Below are positions 44,969 through 53,305 of a DNA stretch of 64,000 nucleotides, one piece after another. The notes beneath the pieces were generated by a model that did not search any database, was not told where the DNA came from, and saw only the letters and a list, made by a program, of their open reading frames with translations. Position numbers and translations under genes: made by a program. Location of the stretch: contig DGAG01000009.1 of the NCBI GenBank assembly GCA_002382325.1, positions 37,356-101,355 of the forward strand. Reading direction: 5' to 3'. Source of the stretch: Epsilonproteobacteria bacterium UBA4036 (GTDB lineage Bacteria; Campylobacterota; Campylobacteria; Campylobacterales; Arcobacteraceae). Position 1 is the stretch's first letter, and each line of letters begins with the position of its first letter.

Positions 44969-47511
44969 TGACAGAATTAAACATACAAATTGAAGATTTA
45001 ATTGAGAAAAAAGCCAGCGATTTTGAGATATCAAAACTTTTTAAAAGCAGTATCAAAGAGTATCTGGCTTCCATTGATAATACCTTAGAAAGCACTGGAG
45101 GCAAAGAGTTCTTTGTCCAACACACCAAAAAAATCGATAAATTCTTAATTGTTCTTTACAAATATATTCTTCGTAAATATTTTGGTTCATACTTACCTAT
45201 GGGAAGTTCCATTCCTATTACACTCATTGCTTTAGGAAGTTATGGTAGAGAGCAGTTATGTATCTATTCTGATATTGATTTGATGATTTTATACGAAAAT
45301 ATCCCTGGCTACAATCTCAAACCCATGATTGAAGAGTTTATTACCATTGCGTGGGATTGTGGTTTGAAATTGGGTTCAAGAGTGCATGAATTAAACGATG
45401 TTGAAGCGTGTGTACAAGAAGATATTACCATTAAAACTTCCATGATTGAATCTCGTATGATTTACGGCTCAAAATATTTGTGGTTTGGTTATCAAAACCT
45501 TTTAAATAAAATCCGAAAAACCAACAAACAACAATTTATTTTAGAAAAGCTTGAAGAACATAAGCAACGTCTTTTAAAATACCCTTTAAAAATGGAGCCA
45601 AATATTAAAGATGGCTATGGAGGCATGAGAGAAGCCAATATGATGTTTTGGATGGCAAATGTATTGTATGGGGTTGATGATACGAAAAACCTCATCGACA
45701 AACATTTCAGTGAAGAAGAGTATCGGAAATATCGTATTGCTTTGGAGTTTATTTTTCAAGTACGAAGTATGTTGCACTCTATTGCCAAGAAAAAACTTGA
45801 CCAAGTCAATTTTGATGTCTTACCCGAATTAAGCCAAAAGCTTGGTTTTGTCAACAAACCCCGAACCACAAAAGAGCGTCAACTTATGTCCAAACTCTTT
45901 AACTCTTTGCATGCCATTCATTTTTTCACCACCACTATGATTAAAAAATTCACTCGAGAAATCATTGCTCAAAAGAGCCATATGGCAACTTTAAAAACCT
46001 TACGTTTGAAAAAAAATCTTTATCTCATAGATAAAAAACTCTTTACTTCATTTCATCAAAAGCCTTTTCCTTTGGCTCAAACCTTAAAAGAGCTTCTTTA
46101 CTTACCTGATGACATTGAACATTTTGACCGTTCATATATCTATTTGATAAGCAAAACTCTTTTGCCCAATAAACAAACCAATGAACACAAAAAACTCATC
46201 AAAGCCTTGTTGTTCAAATCAAAGTTGTATCCCATTGTTAAACTGCTTTACAATGCCAATTTGTTTCAAACCATTATTCCCAGTGCCAAAAAAATTATTA
46301 ATCTGCCGCAATTTGATGGCTATCATCAACAACCCGTGGATGTACATTCGATTAATACCTTAAAGTTTATAGAACACATTGAAGATGCGTTTGTCCTAAA
46401 AATTTACGAAAAATTAAGTGAACAACAAAAATCTTGGGCAAAAATTGCCGCACTGTTTCACGATATTGGAAAAGGAAGACAAACCGACCATCATATTGCT
46501 GGGGAAAAACTTTTTAAAAATATGGCAAGAACCTTAAACTTTGAAAGTGATGACACTGCTATGATTGCTCGTATTATTCGCTATCATAACCTTATGAGTA
46601 TGGTAGCAACCAATGAAGACATTTACTCTCAAAAAGTCATTTTAGCTTTTACGGCAAATTTAAAGAGTCAATTGGCATTGGATATTTTGTATGTGGTTAC
46701 CTATGCCGATATTTCAGCTGTGGGAAAACACATTTATAACAGTGCAACCGCTTCGTTACTCAAAGAGTTGTATTTACAAAGTATTCAAGCTTTTGATAAT
46801 GCCGAATTGCTCAATGAAAGTGCCCGAAGAGTGGCTAAAATCAACAGCATTAAAAAGTTGCCTAAATTCAAAGAACTCTCCATGCTGATGAAAAAGAAGA
46901 TTTCTTATATTGCGTCCAATCAAATCTTTTTGCAACTTAAAGCAACAGAGATTTTAGAACTGGCAATTAAAGCCAAAGATGTGGAAAACTACACCTATAA
47001 AATCATCAATAACGATGTTCTTGTTATTCGTATCATTCGAGCTGTTCCGTTAAACTTGGGCTATTTACTGGGAAAATTGGAGTTTTTAAGCATTGCGTCC
47101 ATGAGTATTTTTAAACTCTTTGACGACAAAAAATGTTTTGAAGTCACATTCAGTGAAAATGTCGATGAAAGCGATATTCCTTTTATTGAAGAGATCATTC
47201 AAAACTCGTTTGATATGAGCAAAAGCACCAAACTATTAGTGCCAGAAATATATAAAGATGAGATTCAAATCGATTGCAATCACACACAATATTTAGCATC
47301 AATGAAAGTTAAAACCAAAGACCAAAAAGGGCTCTTGGCCTATATTGCTAAAATATTTGACGATTTTAACATCGAAATTGAAAGTGCCAAAATCTATACC
47401 AGTCGTGGCAAAGCTCGAGATCTGTTTTTAATTGAAAAAAATGGAAATTTTTGTGTCAATGCCGAAGAGATTGTCGATTTAATTTGCAGTCACCCTCAAA
47501 ACAATGCTTAG
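44968..47511 (+). CDS. glnD: [Protein-PII] uridylyltransferase/uridylyl-removing enzyme GlnD
   Basis: An 847-residue bifunctional glutamine sensor that adds or removes UMP on Tyr51 of P-II. The nucleotidyltransferase domain shows ALGSYGREQLCIYSDIDLMILY (Asp102 and Asp104 are metal ligands). The GlnD-type domain has IKDGYGGMREANMMFWM. The HD hydrolase domain has AALFHDIGKGRQTDHHIAGE, and the C-terminus carries ACT repeats, the last as MKVKTKDQKGLLAYIAKIFDDFNIEIESAKI. It fits the two P-II genes 3 to 5 kb away. The start overlaps the AAA/Fis gene by one base. Confidence 0.94.
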   Translation: MTELNIQIEDLIEKKASDFEISKLFKSSIKEYLASIDNTLESTGGKEFFVQHTKKIDKFLIVLYKYILRKYFGSYLPMGSSIPITLIALGSYGREQLCIYSDIDLMILYENIPGYNLKPMIEEFITIAWDCGLKLGSRVHELNDVEACVQEDITIKTSMIESRMIYGSKYLWFGYQNLLNKIRKTNKQQFILEKLEEHKQRLLKYPLKMEPNIKDGYGGMREANMMFWMANVLYGVDDTKNLIDKHFSEEEYRKYRIALEFIFQVRSMLHSIAKKKLDQVNFDVLPELSQKLGFVNKPRTTKERQLMSKLFNSLHAIHFFTTTMIKKFTREIIAQKSHMATLKTLRLKKNLYLIDKKLFTSFHQKPFPLAQTLKELLYLPDDIEHFDRSYIYLISKTLLPNKQTNEHKKLIKALLFKSKLYPIVKLLYNANLFQTIIPSAKKIINLPQFDGYHQQPVDVHSINTLKFIEHIEDAFVLKIYEKLSEQQKSWAKIAALFHDIGKGRQTDHHIAGEKLFKNMARTLNFESDDTAMIARIIRYHNLMSMVATNEDIYSQKVILAFTANLKSQLALDILYVVTYADISAVGKHIYNSATASLLKELYLQSIQAFDNAELLNESARRVAKINSIKKLPKFKELSMLMKKKISYIASNQIFLQLKATEILELAIKAKDVENYTYKIINNDVLVIRIIRAVPLNLGYLLGKLEFLSIASMSIFKLFDDKKCFEVTFSENVDESDIPFIEEIIQNSFDMSKSTKLLVPEIYKDEIQIDCNHTQYLASMKVKTKDQKGLLAYIAKIFDDFNIEIESAKIYTSRGKARDLFLIEKNGNFCVNAEEIVDLICSHPQNNA

Positions 47512-47537
47512 ATAAAAGTTGCAGATAATACAAAAGT

Positions 47538-47867
47538 TTACACTTTTGCATTGCCTGCAAAAATGATAAAAGCTCCCAGCATTGCTACACTTGCACCTAT
47601 AATATCCCAACGGTTAAAACTCTCTTTTTCAACCAATATCAACCACATAAGTGAAGCTACGATATAAATGCCTCCATAAATGGCATAGACTCTTCCTGCG
47701 TGTTCTACATCAATTTTGGTTAAGGCATAGGCAAAAATCATTAATGAAATAACCCCAAAAGCCAACCACCACGGTGTTTTTTCAAGACGAAAATACAACC
47801 AAAAAGCAAAACAACCAAAAATCTCAAAAAAAGCAGCTAAAAAAAATAGACCTAAATTCGTTATCAT
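47538..47867 (-). CDS. ynfA: YnfA/UPF0060 family membrane protein
   Basis: A 109-residue, four-helix membrane protein with the UPF0060 features FFLAAFFEIFGCFAFWLYFRLEKTPWWLAFG and AYALTKIDVEHAGRVYAIYGGIYIVASLMWLILVE. The family is structurally like small multidrug resistance carriers. It is last in the arsenic operon, three bases after the thioredoxin-like gene, and convergent with glnD. Its substrate is unknown; location suggests a link to metalloid resistance. Confidence 0.88.
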   Translation of the reverse strand: MITNLGLFFLAAFFEIFGCFAFWLYFRLEKTPWWLAFGVISLMIFAYALTKIDVEHAGRVYAIYGGIYIVASLMWLILVEKESFNRWDIIGASVAMLGAFIIFAGNAKV

Positions 47868-47870
47868 AGT

Positions 47871-48104
47871 TTATACCTTCATCAGTTGTACAATCTCATC
47901 CACACTTAAGAGTTTCCCACTGCTTTTAACCACACCATCAACAACCAATGCGGGTGTACTCATCACACCATAATTCATAATTTCCATCATATCTTCTACT
48001 TTTACAACCTCATGAAAACCCCCTATTTTTGCTACGGCTTGTTTGGCGGCTTCTTCTAAGGCTTTGCACTTCGTACACCCTGTTCCTAATATTTCTATTT
48101 TCAT
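47871..48104 (-). CDS. Thioredoxin-like small redox protein
   Basis: A 77-residue protein with a CxxC pair, Cys10 and Cys13 in ILGTGCTKCKALEEA, and the cis-Pro segment GVMSTPALVVDGVVKSSGK. It belongs to the glutaredoxin-sized thioredoxin-like group (MTH895 type), frequently found beside DUF318 permeases in arsenic loci. It may deliver electrons to ArsC or to the permease. It lies 13 bases after the permease gene. Confidence 0.85.
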   Translation of the reverse strand: MKIEILGTGCTKCKALEEAAKQAVAKIGGFHEVVKVEDMMEIMNYGVMSTPALVVDGVVKSSGKLLSVDEIVQLMKV

Positions 48105-48117
48105 AATTTTCTCCTTT

Positions 48118-49080
48118 TTATAAAATCATATTAAAGACAAATCCGACCAATAAAATAGCACACCCTACAATGCCAAAAAAGATACCAATAAGTTTTAAAC
48201 TTAAAACACGTTTTAAAATCATCGCTTCAGGTAAACTCAGTGCCACCACTGCCATCATAAAACTTAATGCGGTTCCTAAAAGCATCCCTTTTTGGGTGAG
48301 TACTTCAACCAAAGGCAAAATTCCTGCTGCATTTGAGTACATGGGAATGCCCATAATCACCGCCACCACTGGAGCGTACCATACATCGCCCCCTGCATAC
48401 TGGCTAATAAACTCAGTTGGAACATAGCCGTGAATAAATGCTCCCATACCAATACCTATAATGACATAAAGGTAGATTTTTTTAAATATATCGGCTGTGT
48501 AGTCCCATGACTCTTTTAAACGTTGAGTTAATGCTAAACTTGTTTCAACCAAACTTCCACAACAATTATTAATGGGTTTAACTTCGATTAAAACCTCTTT
48601 TTCTAAATTCATTGTCCCTATAATAAGCCCTGCACTAATGGCTATTAACAAAGCAAACCCAATATAAAGCAGGGTAATTTTCCAACCAAACAGTGAAAAC
48701 AACAATGCAATCACCACCGCATCACTTAAGGGAGCGGAAATAAGATATGAAAACGTTACACCCAAAGGTATACGTGCTTGTAAAAACCCCAAAAACAAAG
48801 GTATGGCACTGCACGAACAAAAAGGGGTAAGCATTCCAAAACTTGCGGCAAAGACATGTCCTATGAGTTTATGTTTTCCCACTAAATAATCACGAATTTT
48901 CTCAACAGGAAAATAACTTCGTAAAAAAGTTACGATATAAATAATAGCAATAAGAAGTATAAAAATCTTAATCGTATCATAAATAAAGAAGTGCAACGCT
49001 TCACCAAAATGACTTGATTTTTCTATCCCTAAGGTATCAAATACCAAAATGGTACTTAACTTAATAAGCCAATCAAACAT
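48118..49080 (-). CDS. arsP: ArsP/DUF318-family permease
   Basis: A 320-residue permease with eight or more membrane helices. The DUF318 features are FGMLTPFCSCSAIPLFLGFLQARIPLGVTFSYLISAPLSDAVV and MGIPMYSNAAGILPLVEVL. Family members include ArsP of Campylobacter jejuni, an exporter of trivalent organoarsenicals. The middle loop carries a Cys-Cys pair (NNCCGSLVE) that could bind arsenic. Here it lies directly after arsC, so arsenic is the likely substrate class. The exact compound is not shown by sequence. Confidence 0.8.
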   Translation of the reverse strand: MFDWLIKLSTILVFDTLGIEKSSHFGEALHFFIYDTIKIFILLIAIIYIVTFLRSYFPVEKIRDYLVGKHKLIGHVFAASFGMLTPFCSCSAIPLFLGFLQARIPLGVTFSYLISAPLSDAVVIALLFSLFGWKITLLYIGFALLIAISAGLIIGTMNLEKEVLIEVKPINNCCGSLVETSLALTQRLKESWDYTADIFKKIYLYVIIGIGMGAFIHGYVPTEFISQYAGGDVWYAPVVAVIMGIPMYSNAAGILPLVEVLTQKGMLLGTALSFMMAVVALSLPEAMILKRVLSLKLIGIFFGIVGCAILLVGFVFNMIL

Positions 49081-49482
49081 CTATTTTAATGCCTCAATCA
49101 CTTTAGGAAGTAACACCTCTTCAATCTCTTTATAGGTTGCTTCAAAGGCTTCAAAACCTTTTCCATCGGGGTCTTCAAATCCTACATGAATCACTTTTAC
49201 GGCTTTAGGAAACATGGGGCACGTTTCATTGGCATGGTCACACACCGTTACGACTAAATCATAGGCATTGTCAATGACCGTATCAATTGTTTTAGAGTGG
49301 TATTTACTTTGCCAAATACCTTTATCTTCAAGCAGTTTTTTTGCATTGGGGTTGACTCTTCCACTGGCTTTTACGCCTGAACTATCTGCATGAATACCCT
49401 CTAATTTTGCATTAATCAACGCTTCAGCGATAATACTTCTACAACTGTTTCCTGTACATAAAATTAAAACTTTTTTATCCAT
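49081..49482 (-). CDS. arsC: Arsenate reductase ArsC, low-molecular-weight phosphatase type
   Basis: A 133-residue thioredoxin-coupled arsenate reductase. The P-loop is Cys9-xGNSCRS (LCTGNSCRS), and the redox relay pair Cys81 and Cys88 lies in VTVCDHANETCPMF, which separates it from true tyrosine phosphatases. It reduces arsenate to arsenite, which the adjacent ArsB exports. The permease gene starts directly after it. Confidence 0.93.
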   Translation of the reverse strand: MDKKVLILCTGNSCRSIIAEALINAKLEGIHADSSGVKASGRVNPNAKKLLEDKGIWQSKYHSKTIDTVIDNAYDLVVTVCDHANETCPMFPKAVKVIHVGFEDPDGKGFEAFEATYKEIEEVLLPKVIEALK

Positions 49483-49506
49483 TTGTTATCCTTCCTTTTG
49501 ATTTTT

Positions 49507-50757
49507 TTAAATTGCCAGTAATACAATTAAGAGTACGGGTGGCGTAATAATAAGCCCAAATTTGCTGTATTGGGCAAATGAGATTTTCACCCCTTTTTTG
49601 GCTAACACATGCAACCACAACAACGTAGCTAAACTCCCAAATGGGGTCATTTTGGGTCCTAAATTACATCCAACAATATTGGCATAAATCATGGCTTGAG
49701 AACCAATATCATGCAACGCGATATCCATAATCATAATGGTGGGCATATTGTTCATAATAGCACTTAAAAACGCCGCTAAAAATCCCGTACCCACCACAGC
49801 AATGGTATCACCTCTTTGAACTAACTCTTGTAATATAAGGGTTAAATAATCAGTAAGTCCTGCGTTTTTAAGTCCATACACCACAATATACAACCCAATA
49901 CTAAACCACACCACTTGCCACGGTGCTTCTTTGATAATATGCCAAGGCTTGACTGTTTTTGAAGCTGTGGCAATAAGTAAAAACAATAATCCGCCCCCTA
50001 AAGCAAAAACACTCACGGGCAAGCCATAAATATCGCCTATGAAATATCCTACGAGTAAAATGGCTAAAAAAAGCCAAGAAAAATAAAAAAGTTGGCTATT
50101 TTTAATGGCACTTTTAGGCTCTTTTAACAAAGAGACATCCACCGTTTTGGGAATATCTTTTCGTAAAATTAACCACAAAAAAGCAATCGAAGCTGCCACA
50201 CTTATCACATAAGGAATTATCATATTGATAAAATACTCACCAAACCCAATATCAAAATAGTTTGCCGTTACAATATTGGTTAAATTTGAGAACACAAAGG
50301 GCAACGAAGCAGAATCACTGATAAACCCACCTGCTAATAAAAAAGCAATAATGGTTTTAAGATTAAGTTGCAGTATTCGCATTTTTGCCAATAAAATAGG
50401 CGTTAAAATAAGTGCCGCTCCATCATTGGCAAACAAAGCTGACACAAAAGCTCCCAATAAAATAGAGTAAACAAACATCTTAAGCCCATTGCCGTTTGAA
50501 AATTTTGCCATTTTCAAAGCACACCACTCAAAAAAACCAATTTCATCTAATACAAGGGAGAGTATGATAATACCTATAAACGCTAATGTCGCATCCCATA
50601 CGATGTTGGTTACGATTAAAACATCATTTAGACTCACCACTCCAATAAGCAGTGCCAAAATGGCACCAATAACTGCTGTCGTTCCAATTTCAAGTCCCTT
50701 AGGTTGCCAAATCACAAACAGTAATGTGATTAAAAACAAAGTTGAAGCTATAATCAT
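49507..50757 (-). CDS. arsB: Arsenite efflux protein ArsB
   Basis: A 416-residue carrier of the ArsB/NhaD (IT) superfamily with about twelve membrane helices. Typical segments are VWDATLAFIGIIILSLVLDEIGFFEWCALKMA, LFANDGAALILTPI and AFLLAGGFISDSASLPFVFSNLTNIV. It uses the proton motive force to expel As(III) or Sb(III). Its ATG overlaps the arsR stop by one base (TAATG). Confidence 0.92.
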   Translation of the reverse strand: MIIASTLFLITLLFVIWQPKGLEIGTTAVIGAILALLIGVVSLNDVLIVTNIVWDATLAFIGIIILSLVLDEIGFFEWCALKMAKFSNGNGLKMFVYSILLGAFVSALFANDGAALILTPILLAKMRILQLNLKTIIAFLLAGGFISDSASLPFVFSNLTNIVTANYFDIGFGEYFINMIIPYVISVAASIAFLWLILRKDIPKTVDVSLLKEPKSAIKNSQLFYFSWLFLAILLVGYFIGDIYGLPVSVFALGGGLLFLLIATASKTVKPWHIIKEAPWQVVWFSIGLYIVVYGLKNAGLTDYLTLILQELVQRGDTIAVVGTGFLAAFLSAIMNNMPTIMIMDIALHDIGSQAMIYANIVGCNLGPKMTPFGSLATLLWLHVLAKKGVKISFAQYSKFGLIITPPVLLIVLLAI

Positions 50758-51071
50758 TATTCGCCTTTTTCACACGATTTTTTGAGGGTGGGTAAGTTTA
50801 ACTCCAAGCAGTTAATCTCTTTTATACATGCTTGTCTAAACACATCCAACGGTGTTCGTATAGAATAATACGCCCATCGACCTTCACGTTTGACATTTAA
50901 AAACCCTGCTTCTTTTAAGATTTTTAGATGCCGTGAAAGACGTGATTGAATCATCTCAAATGAGTTTTCTAAATCACACACACAACACTCACCATGAATA
51001 TCAATAAATTTCAGAAGTTTGACTCGAGTTTCATCGTTTAACGCCCCCACCGATTTTAAAAAAACATCCAT
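50757..51071 (-). CDS. arsR: ArsR-family arsenic-responsive repressor
   Basis: A 104-residue winged-helix repressor. Cys29, Cys30 and Cys32 in GECCVCDLE match the As(III)-sensing alpha-3 site of the ArsR type. The recognition region SRLSRHLKILKEAGFLNVKREGRWAYYSI follows. It is first in the operon arsR-arsB-arsC-arsP-trx-ynfA and faces a long inverted repeat, its probable operator. Confidence 0.93.
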   Translation of the reverse strand: MDVFLKSVGALNDETRVKLLKFIDIHGECCVCDLENSFEMIQSRLSRHLKILKEAGFLNVKREGRWAYYSIRTPLDVFRQACIKEINCLELNLPTLKKSCEKGE

Positions 51072-51120
51072 ACTTTTCCTTTTTTTTTTGACCTTTTTTA
51101 AAGGCGAAAGTGTAGCATAA

Positions 51121-51160
51121 ATATATTAATATATCAAGATGTATTGATATATTAATATAT
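51121..51160 (-). promoter_or_regulatory. Perfect 17-bp inverted repeat, probable ArsR operator
   Basis: ATATATTAATATATCAA (51121-51137) and TTGATATATTAATATAT (51144-51160) are perfect inverted copies around GATGTA. The palindrome lies 50 bases upstream of arsR. ArsR/SmtB repressors bind such 12-2-12-like AT-rich palindromes, and As(III) releases them. It could also affect the divergent chemoreceptor gene 79 bases away on the other side. Confidence 0.8.
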
Positions 51161-51238
51161 TGTATTCTAAATACTTATTTTTTAAATAAGCAAATTTTAT
51201 GCTACAATGGCGTCACTTATATCTAAAAGGAAACAAAA

Positions 51239-53206
51239 ATGAAAAATATGTCAATAAAGTTAAAGCTGATACTCTTCCCTTTATTATTTACACTTTTGTT
51301 GATTGTAATAGGAGTGATATTTTCTTATTATAACAGCACTGCTCTATCAAGAAACAGTGTTGCCATACAAAGTGATAAACTCGTCCAACAACTTTTAGCA
51401 AGTAGAATAAGCGTCTATCAGTTTTTAAGAACCGCCACCCCAACCAATGCCCAAAATGTACGAACACATTTTGAAGAACTCAACCAAAATGCCTTACGCA
51501 TGAAAGCCGATATAAGTTCTCAAGAGAACAAAAAGATTGTGGATTCTATTGTGAGCTTATCTAATGAATATGTCAATCATTTTAATACGTTTTCACAATT
51601 AAGCATTGAAGCTCATTCCAATGGGATACGAGAAGAATCGGCTGAAATTAAAGCCATCATTGCAAAAATGGTTGCTATTGGATTAACTCTTGAAGAAGAA
51701 CTTAATACCATTAATCACAATGCCAGTCAGCTAAGAGATACTGCTTTTACCACCCAATCAAAAAATATCTTGATTGTTGCCCTTATCTCACTTATTTTAT
51801 TCAGTGTTCTGTCTTTTATCATCACACAAGGACTTTTACAAACCATCGCCTCTTTTCAAAAAGGTCTGTTTTCTTTTTTTGCTTATTTAAACAAAGAGTC
51901 TAAATTGGTTGAAACCATTTCACTTGATAGTGACGATGAATTTGGAAAAATGGCTAAAATCGTGAACCAAAACATTAAACTCATTGAACAAAATATCAAA
52001 ACCGATGATGAATTTATACAAGATGTCAGTTATTTTGCAACTCAAATAGGCAACGGTGATTTGCATGCGACCATTACCAAAGAGACAAAAACAGAGAATT
52101 TAATGGAGTTAAAAACCATTTTAAATACCATGAAAGAGAATTTACATATCCATATTGCAGGAGATATTCCACGATTACTCTCCATACTTGATAGCTATAA
52201 AAAGAAAGATTTTACCGCAAAATATGATCACGCCACGGGAAAAGTCTCTATTAGTATCAATGAGTTAGGACAAGAGATGTCAAAACTGCTTTCTCAAAAT
52301 CTGCACGATGGAATAATTTTGGATGAAAGTACCGATAAACTGCTTGAAAATGTTGATATTTTAAGTACCAGTGCCAATGAAGCGGCGGCTTCTTTAGAAG
52401 AGACCGCTGCTGCACTTGAAGAGATTAACAGTGCCGTTTCAAGTAACGCCAATCACGTTGTTAAAATGACTGAATACTCCAATGAAGTCAGTACCTCAGC
52501 ACAAAAAGGACAAAAACTGGCTAAAAATACCAGTATGGCAATGGATGAAATTACCGAACAAGTGAATTTAATCAATGAAGCCATTGGTGTTATTGATCAA
52601 ATTGCTTTTCAAACCAATATTCTCTCTTTAAACGCTGCGGTCGAAGCAGCAACAGCTGGAGAAGCAGGAAAAGGGTTTGCTGTTGTTGCAGCAGAAGTGC
52701 GAAATTTGGCGAGTCGAAGTGCGGAAGCTGCCAAAGAGATTAAAAACATTGTTGAAAATGCTACATCAAAAGCCAGTCAAGGAAAAAATACCAGTGATGA
52801 GATGATTAAAGGCTACACCGAACTGCTTCAAAGTATTCAAAACACCACACAAATTATCTCCGAAATTGCAACTGCGAGTAAAGAGCAACAAGCCGGTATC
52901 AACCAAATCAATGATGCCGTTACAAGTTTAGATCGACAAACCCAAGAAAATGCCAATATCGCTTCAATGGTAAAAAAACTCTCCTCAACTGCAGATGAAA
53001 TCTCCAAAAAAATTATTAATGAAGTATTAAGCAACCGTTTCATTGGAAAAGAAGAGATTCAAAAGAGTATTCACATAACTGAAAATATCAAAAAACAAAC
53101 AGCCTTAAACCCAACCAAAACCGCATCAAAATCAGCTCCAACCAACTCAAAAGAGACAAAAAACAAAGAAGAAAAACCCTCGTTGGATGAATGGGAAAAC
53201 TTCTAA
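51239..53206 (+). CDS. Methyl-accepting chemotaxis protein
   Basis: A 655-residue receptor: membrane helix near 9-30, a periplasmic helical ligand-binding domain of about 145 residues, a second helix near 178-200, HAMP-like linker sequence, then the methylated coiled coil. The signalling tip DQIAFQTNILSLNAAVEAATAGEAGKGFAVVAAEVRNLASRSAEAAKEI is perfect. The C-terminal tail after about residue 610 is Lys/Thr/Ser-rich and disordered, ending SLDEWENF, not the NWETF pentapeptide itself though similar in character. The stimulus is unknown. It neighbours the ars operator. Confidence 0.92.
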   Translation: MKNMSIKLKLILFPLLFTLLLIVIGVIFSYYNSTALSRNSVAIQSDKLVQQLLASRISVYQFLRTATPTNAQNVRTHFEELNQNALRMKADISSQENKKIVDSIVSLSNEYVNHFNTFSQLSIEAHSNGIREESAEIKAIIAKMVAIGLTLEEELNTINHNASQLRDTAFTTQSKNILIVALISLILFSVLSFIITQGLLQTIASFQKGLFSFFAYLNKESKLVETISLDSDDEFGKMAKIVNQNIKLIEQNIKTDDEFIQDVSYFATQIGNGDLHATITKETKTENLMELKTILNTMKENLHIHIAGDIPRLLSILDSYKKKDFTAKYDHATGKVSISINELGQEMSKLLSQNLHDGIILDESTDKLLENVDILSTSANEAAASLEETAAALEEINSAVSSNANHVVKMTEYSNEVSTSAQKGQKLAKNTSMAMDEITEQVNLINEAIGVIDQIAFQTNILSLNAAVEAATAGEAGKGFAVVAAEVRNLASRSAEAAKEIKNIVENATSKASQGKNTSDEMIKGYTELLQSIQNTTQIISEIATASKEQQAGINQINDAVTSLDRQTQENANIASMVKKLSSTADEISKKIINEVLSNRFIGKEEIQKSIHITENIKKQTALNPTKTASKSAPTNSKETKNKEEKPSLDEWENF

Positions 53207-53222
53207 AGATTGAGATTTTTGG

Positions 53223-53254
53223 CATATAAAAAAAGTTTAATCTTTTCTTATATG
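53223..53254 (+). terminator. Stem-loop after the chemoreceptor gene
   Basis: CATATAAAAAAAG (53223-53235) and CTTTTCTTATATG (53242-53254) pair with one mismatch around a six-base loop, 16 bases after the mcp stop. No T-run follows, so termination is only probable. Confidence 0.4.
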
Positions 53255-53305
53255 TCACGTCATTGCCACTTCACAGCTTAAGTATTATTTTGCTACACTA
53301 CTTCT

